The notes below the pieces were generated by a model. That model was not told the DNA's origin, searched no databases, and was given only the letters and a program-made list of their open reading frames with translations. Made by a program: the position numbers and the translations under genes. A DNA stretch of 16,840 nucleotides, taken from NCBI GenBank assembly GCA_964458545.1, contig CAYWJF010000035.1, forward strand, positions 1-16,840, in the 5' to 3' direction. Positions 1-6,744 of this stretch are shown piece by piece (within the stretch, counting starts at the first letter, position 1; each line of letters begins with the position of its first letter). This DNA is from JAYFNU01 sp964458545. GTDB lineage: Bacteria > Bacillota > Clostridia > Oscillospirales > Ruminococcaceae.

Positions 1-2
1 TG

Positions 3-92
3 AGCGAAGCCGAAGCCGTGGCAAAGGAGGCGCTTTCGCTTTCAACACAAGGCGAGGTGGAGAAGCTTGTTTGGGAAGGTTCAAGAATATAG
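3..92 (+). CDS. C-terminal end of a gene entering from the left (possibly PtsI, phosphotransferase system enzyme I)
   Basis: The third frame is open from the window edge to a TAG at 90-92. It encodes 29 residues ending in a helical stretch (ALSLSTQGEVEKLV) and a short basic tail. This resembles the last helix of PEP-protein phosphotransferase (enzyme I), where an Ala-rich helix is followed by a Thr-x-x-Glu-Val-x-x-Leu-Val pattern. A good terminator starts nine bases after the stop, which supports this being a genuine gene end. The fragment is too short for a firm family assignment; the enzyme I reading is pattern memory only. Confidence 0.4.
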   Translation, partial: SEAEAVAKEALSLSTQGEVEKLVWEGSRI

Positions 93-100
93 TTTAATAA

Positions 101-131
101 AAAGACCTTCGCATACGCGAAGGTCTTTTTT
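101..131 (+). terminator. Bidirectional intrinsic terminator
   Basis: A perfect 12-bp stem (101-112 pairing with 117-128) closes a four-base ATAC loop. A T-run ending at 131 follows it on the plus strand. On the minus strand the stem is followed by TTATTAAAC, a weaker U-rich tail. It lies between two convergent genes, the fragment ending at 92 and the SPFH gene ending at 188, so it probably serves both. Confidence 0.85.
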
Positions 132-187
132 ACTTGCTAACGATTCAAAGCTTAAAGAAAAGCAGATATACTGTTTTCTGCTGTAAA

Positions 188-1153
188 CTATACCGTCTCG
201 GTGCCGCAGTCGGCACAGAATTTTCCGTTTGTCATCTTCCTGCATTTCGGGCAGAAGCGGTCGCCTGTCTCGGCTGCCGCAGCGGGAACGGCGCTTGCGG
301 GTGCTGTCGGCGTCGCGCCGAACTGCTGCGCCATCTGCATACCCATAGCCATCTGCGCGCCCATAGCCGCCATATTGTTGCCGTCGCCATCTTCCATACC
401 GTCCGCCATGGCGATTGTCGCGTACTTCGCCGTGTCCTGTACGAAGGACTGCCCCGCGACCTTCTCCGCCATCTTCTGTATCTCCTCGGGGTAGTTGACG
501 CTTATTATGTTAAGGTCGCGAACGCCGAGACCGATATCGAACATCTCTTTGTCAAGCTCTTCGCACATCTTTTTACTGAGCGTGCGGTTATTAGCCTGAA
601 TGGCAACGAGAGCGTTAAGCCCTATCGTCTGTTGTCCGCCGAGGACCGCCTCGCTGATTATGCCGTCAAGCTCGCCGAGTATACGGTTAGCTACGTCCGC
701 GAGGGTGTAGGTCGTCTTTATGCCCGCTATCTTGTCGATAAACTTAAGGTAATCGCGGAACTCTATTACGAGGTTTCCGTTCATTCCTACAGGAATACCC
801 GAGGGCACTTCCGTTGTGGGTATCATTATACGCTGGCGTGTGCCCCAGTTTAGCACCATCTCCTTCGCGTTCACGAAGTAGATATCGGTGCGAATACCAG
901 AATCCTTCTTAAGCTCGAAGAAGCTTTTAATTGTGGTAAGGAAGGGGATAATCTCGGTGTCTATATCGAAGTTGCCGGGGTTTTCGAACACGCCCTCGAT
1001 AGCGCCGTTATAGTAGAATATCGCCTTTTGTCCCGCGCGGACAATTAGAGTAGAGCCGCGCTTAAGCTCGTTATTGCCCCACTTGTAAAAGAGTATATCG
1101 TCGCGGTACTCGTTCCACTCTATCGTGTCCTTGCGCTGATTGAAAAAACTCAT
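188..1153 (-). CDS. SPFH-domain protein with C-terminal zinc ribbon (YdjI-like)
   Basis: The protein has 321 residues. Residues 1-235 form an SPFH/band-7-like domain of the cytosolic 'virion core protein'/YdjI type, with no N-terminal membrane anchor. Residues 245-280 are rich in Met, Ala and Gln, residues 281-298 form an Ala/Pro linker, and the end is a zinc ribbon with cysteines at 301, 304, 313 and 316. Family knowledge: such proteins occur beside PspA homologues, as in the Bacillus ydjFGHI operon, and are thought to form membrane-associated scaffolds. Here the gene directly follows a pspA-like gene on the same strand, 69 bases downstream. An AGAGGTG ribosome-binding site precedes the ATG at 1153. 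The domain call is firm; the envelope-stress role is inferred from family and neighbour. Confidence 0.85.
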   Translation of the reverse strand: MSFFNQRKDTIEWNEYRDDILFYKWGNNELKRGSTLIVRAGQKAIFYYNGAIEGVFENPGNFDIDTEIIPFLTTIKSFFELKKDSGIRTDIYFVNAKEMVLNWGTRQRIMIPTTEVPSGIPVGMNGNLVIEFRDYLKFIDKIAGIKTTYTLADVANRILGELDGIISEAVLGGQQTIGLNALVAIQANNRTLSKKMCEELDKEMFDIGLGVRDLNIISVNYPEEIQKMAEKVAGQSFVQDTAKYATIAMADGMEDGDGNNMAAMGAQMAMGMQMAQQFGATPTAPASAVPAAAAETGDRFCPKCRKMTNGKFCADCGTETV

Positions 1154-1183
1154 TTATTACACCTCTGAAAAATAGATATAATA

Positions 1184-1207
1184 CTCCCGCCGTGTAGGCG
1201 GCGGGAG
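1184..1207 (-). terminator. GC-rich hairpin between pspA-like and SPFH genes (possible attenuator)
   Basis: A perfect 9-bp GC-rich stem (1184-1192 with 1199-1207) and a six-base loop lie in the 69-base space between the two minus-strand genes. In the direction of transcription it is followed by TATTATATC, not a clean U-tract. It could be a partial terminator that lowers expression of the second gene, or an mRNA-stabilising or processing element. Confidence 0.5.
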
Positions 1208-1222
1208 CGTTTGCTTTAAAGT

Positions 1223-1921
1223 TTATTTACCGAGTGAGGATTTAAGAGCGGCAAGCTCTGCGTCCACGTCGGCGCTCGCAACGTCCTCAGAGACGTTGTA
1301 TTTGTCCATAAGGGTATTAATGTCGTAGTTCTCGTCAAGCTCCTTATTGAGGGAAGCCTTAGCGTCGATAGAGTCTATTCTCTTCTGAACAGCATCCGCG
1401 AGGTGGTCATATTCGGTTACGCCGCCCGCCATAGAGGAAATCTTCTCGGAGAGCTCTGCCATCTTTTCGCTTTGCTCGGCAACGGCAAGCTTGCTCTTAA
1501 GCTCGCCCAGCTTTTCCTGAGCGTCGCCGATATCGCCGACGAGCTTCTTTGTAAGCTGACGCATACGGTCGGAATTAACCTTAGCCTGCGCGTAAGCGGT
1601 CTCGGCGTCTGCCTTTTTAGAAGCAGCCTTTGCCTTGCCCTCGAGGAACTTCTTCGCGTCCTCGTCGTTTCCTGCGAGAACAGCCTGCTCGGCGTATTTC
1701 GCAAGCTTTACTATCTCGCTGTCAAGGTCGGTTATCTTGCGCGCCGCAGCCATCTCGTCGGCTATAACGCCCGCTGTTTCTGCCTTAACTTCGTCAAGGT
1801 TCTGCTTTGCCTTGCGGATATACTCCTCAAGAATTATATCTGCGTTCTTCGCCTCTACCTTTTCGAGAAGCGAATTGATGTTAGCGCTCATTATGTCCGC
1901 GAATCTTGAAAGAATTCCCAT
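1223..1921 (-). CDS. PspA/IM30-family coiled-coil protein
   Basis: The protein has 232 residues. It starts with the typical amphipathic helix (MGILSRFADIMSANINSLLE), followed by the conserved segment ending in an EEYIRKAKQNL-type helix. A long coiled coil rich in Ala, Lys and Glu fills residues 25-185, and the C-terminus is acidic. Family knowledge: PspA/IM30/Vipp1 proteins bind anionic or stressed membranes and assemble into ESCRT-III-like rods or rings. The frame stays open upstream to 2065, but the ATG at 1921 was chosen. It has a GGAGG site 11 bases upstream, it begins the conserved family N-terminus, and the upstream extension overlaps the promoter. It is first in an operon with the SPFH gene, as in ydjF-ydjI clusters. 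Confidence 0.88.
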   Translation of the reverse strand: MGILSRFADIMSANINSLLEKVEAKNADIILEEYIRKAKQNLDEVKAETAGVIADEMAAARKITDLDSEIVKLAKYAEQAVLAGNDEDAKKFLEGKAKAASKKADAETAYAQAKVNSDRMRQLTKKLVGDIGDAQEKLGELKSKLAVAEQSEKMAELSEKISSMAGGVTEYDHLADAVQKRIDSIDAKASLNKELDENYDINTLMDKYNVSEDVASADVDAELAALKSSLGK

Positions 1922-1958
1922 TATTGTAATATCCTCCGTGAATAAAATTTGTAATCTA

Positions 1959-1988
1959 ATTATATATAAAAGCAAGAACAATAAACAA
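1959..1988 (-). promoter_or_regulatory. Probable sigma-A promoter of the pspA-SPFH operon
   Basis: On the minus strand, TTGTTT (1983-1988) and a perfect TATAAT (1959-1964) are separated by 18 bases. The element lies about 40 bases upstream of the pspA-like start codon in AT-rich DNA. It is read by eye from consensus. Confidence 0.5.
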
Positions 1989-2020
1989 TGATAAATATTC
2001 ACAATCTTTAGCCTTGTTTC

Positions 2021-2049
2021 TTTACAAAGGTTATAGATTATTATATGAT
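2021..2049 (+). promoter_or_regulatory. Probable sigma-A promoter of the 2106-3698 gene
   Basis: TTTACA (2021-2026) and TATGAT (2044-2049) are separated by 17 bases and lie 57 bases before the chosen ATG. It is divergent from the pspA promoter at 1959-1988, so the two units share a 184-base control region. Confidence 0.5.
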
Positions 2050-2105
2050 ATTCTAAACGGAACAAGCGGCAGAGTATGCCGAAATATGTTAAAGCGGGAA
2101 AATTT

Positions 2106-3698
2106 ATGAATTATTGCAGCATCTGCGGTAAAGAGTTACCCGAGGGTCTATCGGTTTGCCCCGACCACGAGCCGAACGCGGTAGCGGAGCAAGCGAAGGA
2201 CAAAAGGGTACCGAGTGAAAAACCCAAAAAGAAAAAGAAGAAATCCTCGAAGGCGAGGTTTGACTTTGACGCGGCTGTGCGTAAGGCGGACGAGCTTTTT
2301 GAGGGTATTGAGATAGGTGACTCTATTTTCGGCGAGGAGGTGAAGCCGAAGACGGTGCTTTCGCGCGAAAAGGAGATAAAAGCTGAGGACAAGGTCGGCT
2401 TTTCAGTAGAAGAGTTACTTAAAAAAGCGGAAAAGGAAACAGAAAAGCCCGCTGAACGTTCCACAGTAGATAGTAAACCAGTACTTTTGAGTAAAGCGGT
2501 TTTCGAGACAAGCAGGGTGTCCGAGCCGCCTCTTAACGCTGAGAAACCAGCAAGGAAAACAGCGGAAACGGAAGAAAAACCGAAACCCGCCGAAAAGCTC
2601 GCCGAAGAGAAGTCTACTAATGAGAAAAAGCCCTTTGTCGAGCAGAGCGACCTCAATATTTTGGTCGAAAAGAAGAACGATAGTGAAGTAAGCGAGAAGG
2701 TGCTTCGCCTTTTCGAGCCGCTTGAAGAGGAAGCCGAGGAGAAGCTCCAAAAGCCGACGAAAGAGATTAAGCATAAGCTGTTTACAAAGAAGGAAGCCGA
2801 GAAGAAAACGGTTAACGAAGAACCTACTGTTATAGAGGTTAGCGAAAAGCCGTCAAAGGAGAAAGTCACACTCGGCGAGCGGCTATCAGCGCTTTTTAAG
2901 AACACAAAAAAGCTGTTTTTTGAAGACACGGAGCAGCCTTCAGAGTCAAGCGACGAGAATTTAGCCGCAACAGCGGAAAAAGAGCCGAAGACTGAAGACG
3001 GCAAAAAAACAGTCAAAGACTCAAAGCCAACAGAAGCTAATAAGACCGAAGCGGCGGACGAAAACAATGAAAAAAGTGAAAGCGCCGACGCGACGCTATT
3101 TGACCTTGACGTTAAGGACGAGAAGGTAAAGCTAACCGCAAAGAAGCGCGAGCGCGAGGGTATACTTGAGCGGGAGCTTGAAGAGAAGGAGGGCGACGAG
3201 GAGCAGGACAAGCGCTACGGGAAAGCCGTAATAACTGCGGCGGCGGTGATAGTCGCGCTGCTTGTCGGGCTTTTTGTTTACGCCGCGGCTACGGCGGCAA
3301 AGGGCGAGCCGATAGAAACGGGCGGTGTAATGCTTGAGTATCTTACGGGTGAGTGGATAAGCGAAAGATACTCCTACGAAGAGGACGGCACGGTGTTATG
3401 TCGCGAGCTGTTAACGGTGAACGAGGACGAAACCTTTAAGATGGTTTATTACATAGACGACGGAAACAACAGCGAGGGTTATCTTGACGGAACGTGGAAG
3501 ATACGCGAGCAGATGAGCGGCATTGTCGCCTTTGACGAGAACGACAGTAGCGTGCATCTACGCTTCTCGCAAAATGGTCAGAATCAGGAATATGTGCGTT
3601 ACCTCTTAAATACCACCGACGAGACAATGACGCTTCGGGAATACTACAACAAGGCAAAAACCGACTTCTTTGACGTGGGATTTACTAAGATACAGTAA
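2106..3698 (+). CDS. Zinc-ribbon, Lys/Glu-rich single-pass membrane protein of unknown function
   Basis: This gene is not recognised as a named family. The 530-residue protein begins with a small zinc-binding motif (Cys4, Cys7, Cys18, His21). A highly charged, low-complexity stretch of Lys, Glu, Pro and Ser follows, about residues 35-370, probably disordered. One hydrophobic helix spans about 374-397, with the charged region on the inner face. A C-terminal domain of about 125 residues follows; its GEWISE, GTWKI and EDETFKM-like strand patterns resemble small lipocalin-like beta domains seen in clostridial surface proteins. The ATG at 2106 was preferred to 2076 because the zinc motif starts right after it and a GCGGGA precedes it. 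Topology predicts a cytoplasmic zinc ribbon and an exported beta domain. It lies divergently beside the PspA/SPFH pair and ends at a strong terminator. Confidence 0.75.
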   Translation: MNYCSICGKELPEGLSVCPDHEPNAVAEQAKDKRVPSEKPKKKKKKSSKARFDFDAAVRKADELFEGIEIGDSIFGEEVKPKTVLSREKEIKAEDKVGFSVEELLKKAEKETEKPAERSTVDSKPVLLSKAVFETSRVSEPPLNAEKPARKTAETEEKPKPAEKLAEEKSTNEKKPFVEQSDLNILVEKKNDSEVSEKVLRLFEPLEEEAEEKLQKPTKEIKHKLFTKKEAEKKTVNEEPTVIEVSEKPSKEKVTLGERLSALFKNTKKLFFEDTEQPSESSDENLAATAEKEPKTEDGKKTVKDSKPTEANKTEAADENNEKSESADATLFDLDVKDEKVKLTAKKREREGILERELEEKEGDEEQDKRYGKAVITAAAVIVALLVGLFVYAAATAAKGEPIETGGVMLEYLTGEWISERYSYEEDGTVLCRELLTVNEDETFKMVYYIDDGNNSEGYLDGTWKIREQMSGIVAFDENDSSVHLRFSQNGQNQEYVRYLLNTTDETMTLREYYNKAKTDFFDVGFTKIQ

Positions 3699-3716
3699 GA
3701 AACATTCAAAATAAAG

Positions 3717-3768
3717 CACCCGCCTCATTTCAGCTACGCGCTGTAATGAGACGGGTGTATTTGTTTAC
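3717..3768. terminator. Bidirectional terminator between convergent genes
   Basis: A long hairpin (about 3717-3734 with 3740-3757, two mismatches, five-base loop) is flanked by T-rich sequence on both strands: TATTTGTTTA after it on plus, TTTATTTTG after it on minus. It separates the convergent genes ending at 3698 (+) and 3788 (-), so it probably stops transcription from both sides. Confidence 0.8.
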
Positions 3769-3787
3769 TTTGGCAAAGTATAGCGGA

Positions 3788-5449
3788 TTATTTCTGCGCG
3801 TCTGTGTTGCGGATATCGACCCGCTTGATTTTTCCGCTAATCGTCTTAGGAAGCTCGCTTACGAACTCTATCGCGCGCGGATACTTATACGGCGCGGTGA
3901 GGCTTTTAACATAGTTTTGGATATCCTTTTTAAGCTCCTCGCTCGCTTCGTAGCCCTTAGCGAGCACAATCGTCGCTTTAACGAGCTGACCGCGAAGCTC
4001 GTCAGGAATACCCGTTACGGCACATTCAAGGACCGACGGGTGCTCCATAAGGACGCTCTCAATCTCAAACGGACTAATGCGGTAGCCGCTCGATTTGATA
4101 AGGTCGTCGCTTCTTCCGACAAACCAGTAATAGCCGTCCTCGTCCTGCCACGCGGTGTCGCCCGTGTGGTAGTAGCCGTCGTGCCACGCCGCTTTTGTCG
4201 CCTCGGGGTCGTTGAAATATTCGTTGAACATACCAACGGGCTTGCCGTTCTTAGTAGAAATGCAGATTTCTCCGACCATACCCGTTTCAACGGGCTCGCA
4301 GTTCTCGTCAAGCAGATACAGCTCATATTGTGGGCTTGGCTTGCCCATTGAGCCGACCTTGTTCTTTGAGTTTACGGGGTTACAGATAGTAAGCGTGGTC
4401 TCCGTTTGACCGAAGCCCTCCATAATTCGAAGCCCCGTAGCTTCAAGGAAGCGGTTATAAACCTCGGGGTTAAGCGCCTCGCCAGCCGTGCAGGCGTATT
4501 TAAGCGCCGAGAGGTCGTATTTACTGAAATCCTCGTGAATCATAAAGCGGTACATAGTAGGCGGCGCGCAGAAGGTTGTAATCTTGTTGTCCGCGATAAC
4601 CGACAGAATATCGTCCGCGTGAAATTTTTCAAAATCGTAAACAAAGATACAGGTTTCGGCAAACCACTGACCGTAAAGCTTGCCCCACGCCGCCTTGCCC
4701 CAGCCCGTATCGGAGATAGTTAGATGTATTCCGTCGCGTGAGCAGTTGTGCCAATTCGCGCCCGTCATTATATGTCCGATGGAATAGGTGTGCGCGTGTG
4801 CTGCGATTTTTGGGTAGCTCGTGGTGCCAGAGGTGAAGTACATAAGCATAATCTCGTCTGCTTTGGTTTCCTCGGCGCCCGTTCTTCTCTCAAATACGTC
4901 CGACGCCTCGGCACAGCCCTTGTCGTAATCGAGCCAACCCTCGCGCGAGCCTTTAGCCATAATTCTAAACTTAAGCGTTTCGCTTTCCGCGACCGATTCA
5001 TCCACGGCGTTAGATACGTCGCCGTCGCTTGTGCAGACTATCGCCTTTACGCCCGCCTTATTGAAACGGTAGACAAGGTCTTTTTTGGTGAGCTGGAAGG
5101 TGGCGGGCACGGCGACCGCGCCGAGCTTGCAAAGCCCCATCATTGCCGTCCAGAACTGGTAGTGACGCTTAAGGATAAGCATAACGACGTCGCCCTTTTT
5201 AATGCCAAGCGAGGCAAAATAGTTCGCCGCCTTGTTGCTGTCGCGCGAAATATCCGAAAAGCTGTATTCGTGCCGTTCCTTCTCGTTGGAAAGGTGTATC
5301 ATCGCCGTCTTTTCGGGGTAGCGGCGGGCAAGCTCGTCAACCACGTCGAAGGCAAAATTAAAGTTTTCGGGGTAATGAAAGCTGATTGCGCTGATTACTC
5401 CGTTCTCGTCAAAGGTTTCGGTTACATATTCCTTGTAGATAGGCTCCAT
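3788..5449 (-). CDS. AMP-forming acyl-CoA synthetase (medium-/branched-chain type) under T-box control
   Basis: The protein has 553 residues and belongs to the adenylate-forming (ANL) superfamily. It activates a carboxylic acid with ATP and then forms its CoA thioester. Visible motifs are the phosphate loop TSGTTSYPK (206-214), GFGQTE (345-350), the YHTGD motif with Asp431, Arg446 in the hinge segment (FVGRSDDLIKSSGYRISPFE), and the C-terminal catalytic Lys540 in TISGKIKR. The Trp-rich SDTGWGKAAWGKLYGQW segment matches the medium-chain/ACSM and archaeal MacS branch rather than classic acetyl-CoA synthetase. The start at 5449 was chosen because GAGGA lies eight bases upstream; the longer frame to 5518 runs through the T-box terminator and is not translated sequence. 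The substrate is not readable from sequence. The amino-acid-sensing leader suggests a branched-chain acid used for amino-acid synthesis. Confidence 0.88.
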   Translation of the reverse strand: MEPIYKEYVTETFDENGVISAISFHYPENFNFAFDVVDELARRYPEKTAMIHLSNEKERHEYSFSDISRDSNKAANYFASLGIKKGDVVMLILKRHYQFWTAMMGLCKLGAVAVPATFQLTKKDLVYRFNKAGVKAIVCTSDGDVSNAVDESVAESETLKFRIMAKGSREGWLDYDKGCAEASDVFERRTGAEETKADEIMLMYFTSGTTSYPKIAAHAHTYSIGHIMTGANWHNCSRDGIHLTISDTGWGKAAWGKLYGQWFAETCIFVYDFEKFHADDILSVIADNKITTFCAPPTMYRFMIHEDFSKYDLSALKYACTAGEALNPEVYNRFLEATGLRIMEGFGQTETTLTICNPVNSKNKVGSMGKPSPQYELYLLDENCEPVETGMVGEICISTKNGKPVGMFNEYFNDPEATKAAWHDGYYHTGDTAWQDEDGYYWFVGRSDDLIKSSGYRISPFEIESVLMEHPSVLECAVTGIPDELRGQLVKATIVLAKGYEASEELKKDIQNYVKSLTAPYKYPRAIEFVSELPKTISGKIKRVDIRNTDAQK

Positions 5450-5468
5450 AGTTTCATCCTCATAAAAT

Positions 5469-5498
5469 AAAAAAGCTTCGTCCCTATTTGGGACGAAG
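5469..5498 (-). terminator. Regulated intrinsic terminator of the T-box leader
   Basis: A perfect 9-bp stem CTTCGTCCC/GGGACGAAG (5476-5484 with 5490-5498) with a five-base loop is followed on the minus strand by six T (5469-5474). It sits between the T-box sequence and the acyl-CoA synthetase start. It is the 'off' structure, alternative to the antiterminator. Confidence 0.92.
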
Positions 5499-5735
5499 AC
5501 GTATCTCCGCGGTACCACCCAAGTTACCCGAAAAACGGGTCGCTCGTCTGCGTTAAATAAACGCGTCCCCGATAACGGCGGGGCGCCGTTTCTGTTTACT
5601 TGCCTTGGCGTTTAACAAAAAAGCTCGGGGGTGATGCGTAAGGCTCGCGAAGCGCCGCCTTTCACCGAATAGCGGCTCTCTGTCAGCTTGTAAGAAACCC
5701 ACTTGTCCCCGTCAATGCCGATACAATATGTATGT
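5469..5735 (-). promoter_or_regulatory. T-box riboswitch leader (probably isoleucine-specific)
   Basis: Read on the minus strand, the leader has Stem I opening near 5713 (CGGGG, later paired with CCCCG around 5630). It then has AAGT in the specifier loop, the AGAGAG bulge motif (5676-5681) and GGTGAAA of the distal loop (5660-5666). The proposed specifier triplet AUC (5633-5635) is followed by the usual A. Hairpins in the linker follow, for example AACGGCG/CGCCGTT, and then the canonical T-box AACTTGGGTGGTACCGCG (5508-5525) within the antiterminator. The UGGU bulge would pair with a tRNA end whose discriminator base is A, which fits tRNA-Ile. Family knowledge: uncharged cognate tRNA stabilises the antiterminator and allows transcription of the downstream gene, here the acyl-CoA synthetase. 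Confidence 0.93.
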
Positions 5736-5742
5736 GTAAGAA

Positions 5743-5771
5743 ATAATATATTACTTTTCACAAAAAGTCAA
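5743..5771 (-). promoter_or_regulatory. Strong sigma-A promoter of the T-box leader
   Basis: On the minus strand, TTGACT (5766-5771) and TATTAT (5743-5748) are spaced by 17 bases. Transcription would start near 5736, about 23 bases before Stem I. The -35 box lies only seven bases after the DUF2752 stop codon, with no terminator between. Confidence 0.75.
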
Positions 5772-5777
5772 CCGAAT

Positions 5778-6209
5778 TCAGATTAAGTTTGGAGGGGGAA
5801 TAACACCGAAATTCCGAAGAAGACAGAAGATAACCGCGACAAATATAATAATAAGCGAGCAGATGAGAAAATATTTAAACGTTTTATTCTTTTTATTTAC
5901 CGCGTTAACCAGCTCGTGAAGCATAACAAAAAGCATAAACAGCGCTAACATAAGCGGCACGGGGTTTAATAGAAGCGACCGCAAAAACTGAAAGTTTACT
6001 ATCGCGAGCATAGCGCGCGTTGCGCCGCAGGTTAAGCAGTAACCGCCCGTAATAAGGTTAAAAGGGCAGGGTGGGAAGCGAAGTCCAAGCTTATAGAAAA
6101 CAAGGGCAATAAGGAAAAAGCCGAACGCGGCGGCTATGTGGATAACCAGCAGCGTGCGGCTTCTTTTATCGCTTTTTAAAAGTTCCTTTACCCGCTTAGA
6201 GCGAGGCAT
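5778..6209 (-). CDS. DUF2752 family membrane protein
   Basis: The protein has 143 residues. A basic N-terminus precedes a membrane helix at about 18-41. The family signature CPFNLITGGYCLTCGATRA follows (Cys48, Cys58, Cys61, with the CxxCGxTRA core), and further hydrophobic helices lie at about 66-100 and 112-134. Family knowledge: DUF2752 proteins are small integral membrane proteins of unknown function, widespread in Firmicutes and Bacteroidetes and often next to zinc-ribbon membrane proteins. The start at 6209 overlaps the end of the preceding DUF4190 gene by 14 bases and has GGAAGAG just upstream, so translational coupling is likely. The family call is firm; the biochemical role is unknown. 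Confidence 0.82.
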   Translation of the reverse strand: MPRSKRVKELLKSDKRSRTLLVIHIAAAFGFFLIALVFYKLGLRFPPCPFNLITGGYCLTCGATRAMLAIVNFQFLRSLLLNPVPLMLALFMLFVMLHELVNAVNKKNKTFKYFLICSLIIIFVAVIFCLLRNFGVIPPPNLI

Positions 6210-6726
6210 AGTACTCTTCCATAATGCTATTATAGGTGCTCATAAATTCGGGGTCGTCCATAACCATAACGTAAGCAATTGTCATATAAAGTCCAAGAAG
6301 TGCGCCTACGCCGCCGAGGCAAAGACCGACGATAGCGAGGGTTTTCTTGTTGCTCTTAAGTCCAATTATTCCGAAGACAACGCCGAGTATTGAGAAGAGT
6401 AGACCTACAGGTCCGAAGACGCAGCAGATAACGCCGAGTATGCCGCAGATAAGCGAGGTTATACCCGCCCAATCCTTAGAGCTGTCACCTAAAAGCTGGG
6501 GAGACATAGGCATCTGGTAGCTTGTGTAGCTGGTCTGCGCGGGAGCTGTGGGCTGACTTTGCGTATAGACGGGGAAGGTTTTCGCTGTTTCGGCGGGCGT
6601 TTCCTCCGTATAGGTGAAGACGGGCTCTGCGCCGGTGGCGGGAGCGTCCGCTATAAACTTCGCGCCGCAAGAGGAGCAGTAAAGAGCGTCATCGGGGTTT
6701 TTAGTGCCGCAGGTTGAACATTTCAT
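6196..6726 (-). CDS. Zinc-ribbon DUF4190-type membrane protein
   Basis: The protein has 176 residues. An N-terminal zinc ribbon has cysteines at 3, 6, 17 and 20. A Pro/Thr/Gln-rich linker covers about 25-80. Next comes a hydrophobic module at 87-156 with the ICGILG...GIVFGIIGLKSNKK-type pattern of DUF4190: two close helices, a short basic loop and a third helix. The tail is acidic. The function is unknown; such proteins commonly pair with DUF2752 or TM2 proteins and are presumed envelope components. An AGGAGA site precedes the ATG at 6726. The gene starts 18 bases after dapL ends and overlaps the DUF2752 gene, so all four genes dapF-dapL-DUF4190-DUF2752 may share one transcript. Confidence 0.8.
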   Translation of the reverse strand: MKCSTCGTKNPDDALYCSSCGAKFIADAPATGAEPVFTYTEETPAETAKTFPVYTQSQPTAPAQTSYTSYQMPMSPQLLGDSSKDWAGITSLICGILGVICCVFGPVGLLFSILGVVFGIIGLKSNKKTLAIVGLCLGGVGALLGLYMTIAYVMVMDDPEFMSTYNSIMEEYYASL

Positions 6727-6744
6727 TTTATTTTCTCCTAATTT

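Noticed and set aside
161..182. Second terminator for the SPFH gene (AGCAGA/TCTGCT stem followed by TTTCTTT on the minus strand)
   Set aside because: The stem is only 6 bp with a 10-base loop. The much stronger bidirectional hairpin at 101-131 is a sufficient terminator, so it was not listed as a feature.
134..853. Long plus-strand open frame opposite the SPFH gene
   Set aside because: It is antisense to a well-supported gene, has no family resemblance and no ribosome-binding site, and crosses the terminator region. It is a shadow of codon bias.
1922..2065. 48-residue N-terminal extension of the PspA-like protein
   Set aside because: It overlaps the promoter, lacks a ribosome-binding site, and precedes the conserved PspA N-terminal amphipathic helix.
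2111..3211. 366-residue Ser/Phe-rich minus-strand frame opposite the charged-linker protein
   Set aside because: Its Ser/Phe/Leu low complexity is the direct mirror of Lys/Glu/Arg codons on the plus strand. The plus-strand gene has a promoter, zinc motif, membrane helix and terminator.
5450..5518. N-terminal extension of the acyl-CoA synthetase to an upstream ATG
   Set aside because: This stretch is the T-box antiterminator and terminator RNA. The ATG at 5449 has its own ribosome-binding site and matches the family start.
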